Origin: Trichuris trichiura
Lineage: Eukaryota > Nematoda > Enoplea > Trichinellida > Trichuridae
Reading direction: 5' to 3'
DNA: 64,000 nt
Assembly: GCA_037903355.1 (NCBI GenBank)
Contig: JBAJFE010000026.1
Coordinates: forward strand, 5,146,001-5,210,000
Shown here: piece after piece, positions 61,968 through 64,000 of the stretch
Numbering within the stretch: the first letter of the stretch is position 1
Layout: the number at the start of each line of letters is the position of its first letter
The notes under the pieces: model-generated
The model's database searches: none
The model's input: the letters and a program-made list of their open reading frames with translations, nothing else
Told to the model about the DNA's origin: nothing
Program-made: the position numbers and the translations under genes

Positions 61968-62568
61968 TCACACTACTGTTTCGTTTTGTACAATATCTGA
62001 CATCTGCAAGTTTTTCGGCATGCAGTTGTGATAATCTTGTTCCGACAAGCTCCCTTGCATGTACTCCAAGTTTTCTAAGCAAATTCCAGCGTTAGGTTTG
62101 CCAAATTCATTGTAATACGAATGGCCGCCTAGATGATGACCGATTAAGCAGTGAACTAATAGGAACAGGAATCAAATTGTATGCACCTGTACAGCAAGGA
62201 AGTTCTCCAGAACTACCGTAAGCCATGAAAACGCCATCATCGCACGGTGATAGCCCCTGAGGGGCTTGCTGGGAATCGGGAATTAAGTAATTTTCTACAT
62301 CCGTAGTTAGTGTAGGTGAATCCGAAAATTTACCTGAAAGGAGACATTAGTTAAAACATTGTCACACGTCTACAGCGATAACATCCTCACTCGTATTAAG
62401 TCCAGGCATGTTCTTTAGCGGGTCTGAAGCATAACGCTGACTGACAGCTGAAGTGTGCCTCTGATTGCAACAAGACACGCGTGCCTCCCTATCTTCAATT
62501 AGCTTAAACAAAAATAAGTCACAGTTGTAACCGTTACCAAATGTCCTAGCCGGTTCAAGTGTGGCGGT
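61968..62568 (-). CDS. Carboxyl tail of a probable EGFR-family (LET-23-like) receptor tyrosine kinase, partial
   Basis: Three minus-strand exons fit in phase: 62568 (or 62502)-62391, 62333-62187 and 62074-61968. They encode a tyrosine-rich hydrophilic tail. Motifs in order: SQRYASDP (compare QRYSSDP of human EGFR), TDVENYLIPDSQQ (compare DADEYLIPQQ), TENLEYMQG (compare TAENPEYL), QDYHNC (a Tyr-x-Asn Grb2-type site), and the terminus QNETVV. The last four residues ETVV form a class I PDZ ligand; C. elegans LET-23 also ends in a PDZ ligand that binds LIN-7. The kinase domain is not in the window and would lie further upstream on this strand, beyond the right edge. Another membrane receptor with a phosphotyrosine tail is the alternative. 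Confidence 0.5.
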
Positions 62569-64000
62569 CTAAGAGCCTGCTTGGTTTCGTTTTTGGTTAT
62601 TACTTGTCATGTCGCTTTTACTTATTCAGACCTGAAGTCGCCCAATATAAACACAAAGCTTTCGCTATCGTAATGCTGTTTTAGAATTGGGTCATAAAAT
62701 TGAAAATTGAAATTAGGTATGCTCGTATCGTCGAATGTGAAGAAACACCTGAAAACGGCTGAAACCTTTACACAGGTTCAACTCTCGAAAGGAACAAGTT
62801 CCTGAATAGGAAGGTACCCTGAACGAACCGAAACCCCGAAAATCGAATTTCAAATATGGTTGAGAAGCTCAGACGCCAAATGTCCTCGTGAGATGGTTTT
62901 TTGTTGCTTTCTACCTCTAGTTGCCAAACAAAGACGACCAAGAGATCTCAAAGCTGATCTACAGAGATAGAGAGCAGGATCGCTACACGAAGATAGCTTC
63001 GCGGCAAAGGTACTTCCCATTTAAAACGACAAGTACAAAACTGCTACAACATGACTATTGGACGAAGTAAGCGTTTAGTCATTTCGGTTTCCGAGCCACA
63101 CCTGAAATTTAGATTTCGAGATTTTGATTCGTTCAGGCTTCCTTCCTATTCAGGAACTTTTCTTTCGAAAATTAGATCTGTGTGACGATTGAGGGCATTC
63201 GGGTTATCTCTTCTTGTTCGACAGTTGAAGTATTTGTGATTTCGACTTCCTTTCTAACGATTCCCGCCGCTTTTTAAGAATCATTCAGGTCTACCTTTTT
63301 TTTCGTTTCATGGCGCTTCCGTCTGAGGCCAATGGAGGTAGACTATAGAAAACTCATTGTTGCGGAATAAGTGGAGAACTTTGTCAACCAATCATTTATG
63401 ATAATGTTAAAAAGTTTACTTTTTAGTTTATGGTGCCGTAATCTTGGTTGTCAACAGTTCATTTCACACAATAATACGTAGCTACTACCCACCTGCCCAC
63501 CTACCGATGTGGAACTACGATAGTGCAGAGTAAGAAATTGAAAGAGCCAAGAAACAAAAGGAAACAGTAGACTTCGGAGTCAATAGGAAACATTTGCTCG
63601 AACAAATTAATCTTTTGACCAGCAGAATCTAAATAACACTTCATCTGGATCCGCTATTACGGTCATCTAGAGTCGGCCATGATCAGTCGACTGAACAACG
63701 GCAATAAAGAAAGGAAGTCTATCATAAATCATTTGCACCGGTTAAAAGATGCTATACAATCCCTGTCAGTATCACTTAACTTAGGGAGAGCAACTACTGA
63801 AGAATCCCAGGGTCAGTAAATTCATCAACAAAAATGACACGTTATAGATCAGCGGTACATAGCGGACTGCCACAGGTATAACCCATCGTTACAAACCCGC
63901 TACGTGCGTCAAATATGAACCTTAACTCACTGGTGCACGCCAGAAGTTCACTCTACTTGCGTCACAGTCAGTTATTCTTTTGTAAATGAACAAAAGGCCA
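62569..64000. other. Right-edge region, probably intron of the receptor tyrosine kinase gene
   Basis: Apart from the fold-back repeat no kinase motif (HRD, DFG, W----RP-F) was found on either strand. A short minus frame from about 62752 to 62623 has protein-like composition (FQFYDPILKQHYDSESFVF) after an acceptor TTTTCAG, but it ends in a stop and no family is recognised. Confidence 0.45.
62770..63185. repeat. Fold-back repeat with arms of about 90 bp
   Basis: The segment 62770-62862 is an imperfect inverted copy of 63097-63185: both share GTTCCTGAATAGGAAGG, CCTGAACGAA and AATTTC in order. About 235 bases lie between the arms. It looks like a MITE or hairpin element. Confidence 0.65.

Noticed and set aside
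61594..62082. 162-codon minus-strand open frame, briefly considered as a Mediator MED4-like exon
   Set aside because: The exon upstream on the same strand ends in phase 1, and only another frame here is in phase; that frame continues the receptor tail (ENLEYMQG) and ends in ETVV. The MED4 resemblance rested on a few scattered residues.
1..64000. tRNA genes
   Set aside because: A scan for B-box-like GGTTCGANTCC sequences found only partial matches (for example near 6441, 43013 and 49117) without an acceptor stem or A box.

Overview
The window is eukaryotic and most likely from a nematode of the Trichuris/Trichinella side of the phylum. This is inferred from the gene set (a patched-related protein, a nicotinic receptor subunit, ER metallopeptidase 1, an MMD/PAQR protein and a probable LET-23/EGFR-type receptor tail), from many very short introns (45-64 bp) mixed with a few kilobase introns, from the AT-rich intergenic DNA and from decayed mariner and Tigger transposons. 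No bacterial signals, tRNA, rRNA or CRISPR were seen. Exon boundaries were deduced by hand from GT/AG sites, reading phase and family alignment; none has been checked against transcripts.

Layout, left to right. (1) 1-5.4 kb: intergenic, with a hairpin repeat element and a fragment of it. (2) 5.5-14.3 kb, plus: a two-exon patched-related (PTR) gene with a 6 kb intron. (3) 16.2-19.0 kb, minus: a six-exon MMD (PAQR10/11) gene, complete at 238 residues. A small plus-strand secreted-peptide candidate lies inside its long intron at 17.3-17.6 kb. (4) 19-23.8 kb: mostly empty, with a near-perfect hairpin at 19.34 kb. (5) 23.9-29.2 kb, minus: an uncharacterised two-exon, roughly 16-helix membrane protein made of four related four-helix modules; its intron carries a Tigger relic. 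(6) 32.8-34.2 kb and 35.5-36.9 kb, minus: two uncharacterised genes recovered only partly. (7) 41.4-43.6 kb: candidate exons on both strands. (8) 43.6-50.6 kb, plus: ER metallopeptidase 1 (ERMP1), 11 exons, 919 residues, with a mariner relic in intron 1. (9) 53.8-61.5 kb, plus: a nicotinic acetylcholine receptor alpha subunit, 8 exons, about 510 residues, with a second hairpin element in intron 1. (10) 62.0-62.6 kb, minus: the last exons of a probable EGF-receptor-family tyrosine kinase, ending in a PDZ ligand (ETVV), whose kinase domain would lie beyond the right edge. A 90 bp fold-back repeat follows at 62.8-63.2 kb.

The genes do not form a pathway; this is an ordinary stretch of chromosome with independently promoted genes on both strands. 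Recurrent themes are membrane proteins (PTR, MMD, the 16-helix protein, ERMP1, the receptor subunit and the RTK tail) and several splice acceptors placed 4-27 bases upstream of the first ATG, which would fit spliced-leader trans-splicing. The most novel items are the 16-helix protein, the nested small secreted gene, the RTK tail and the hairpin repeat families with 12-14 bp flanking direct repeats.
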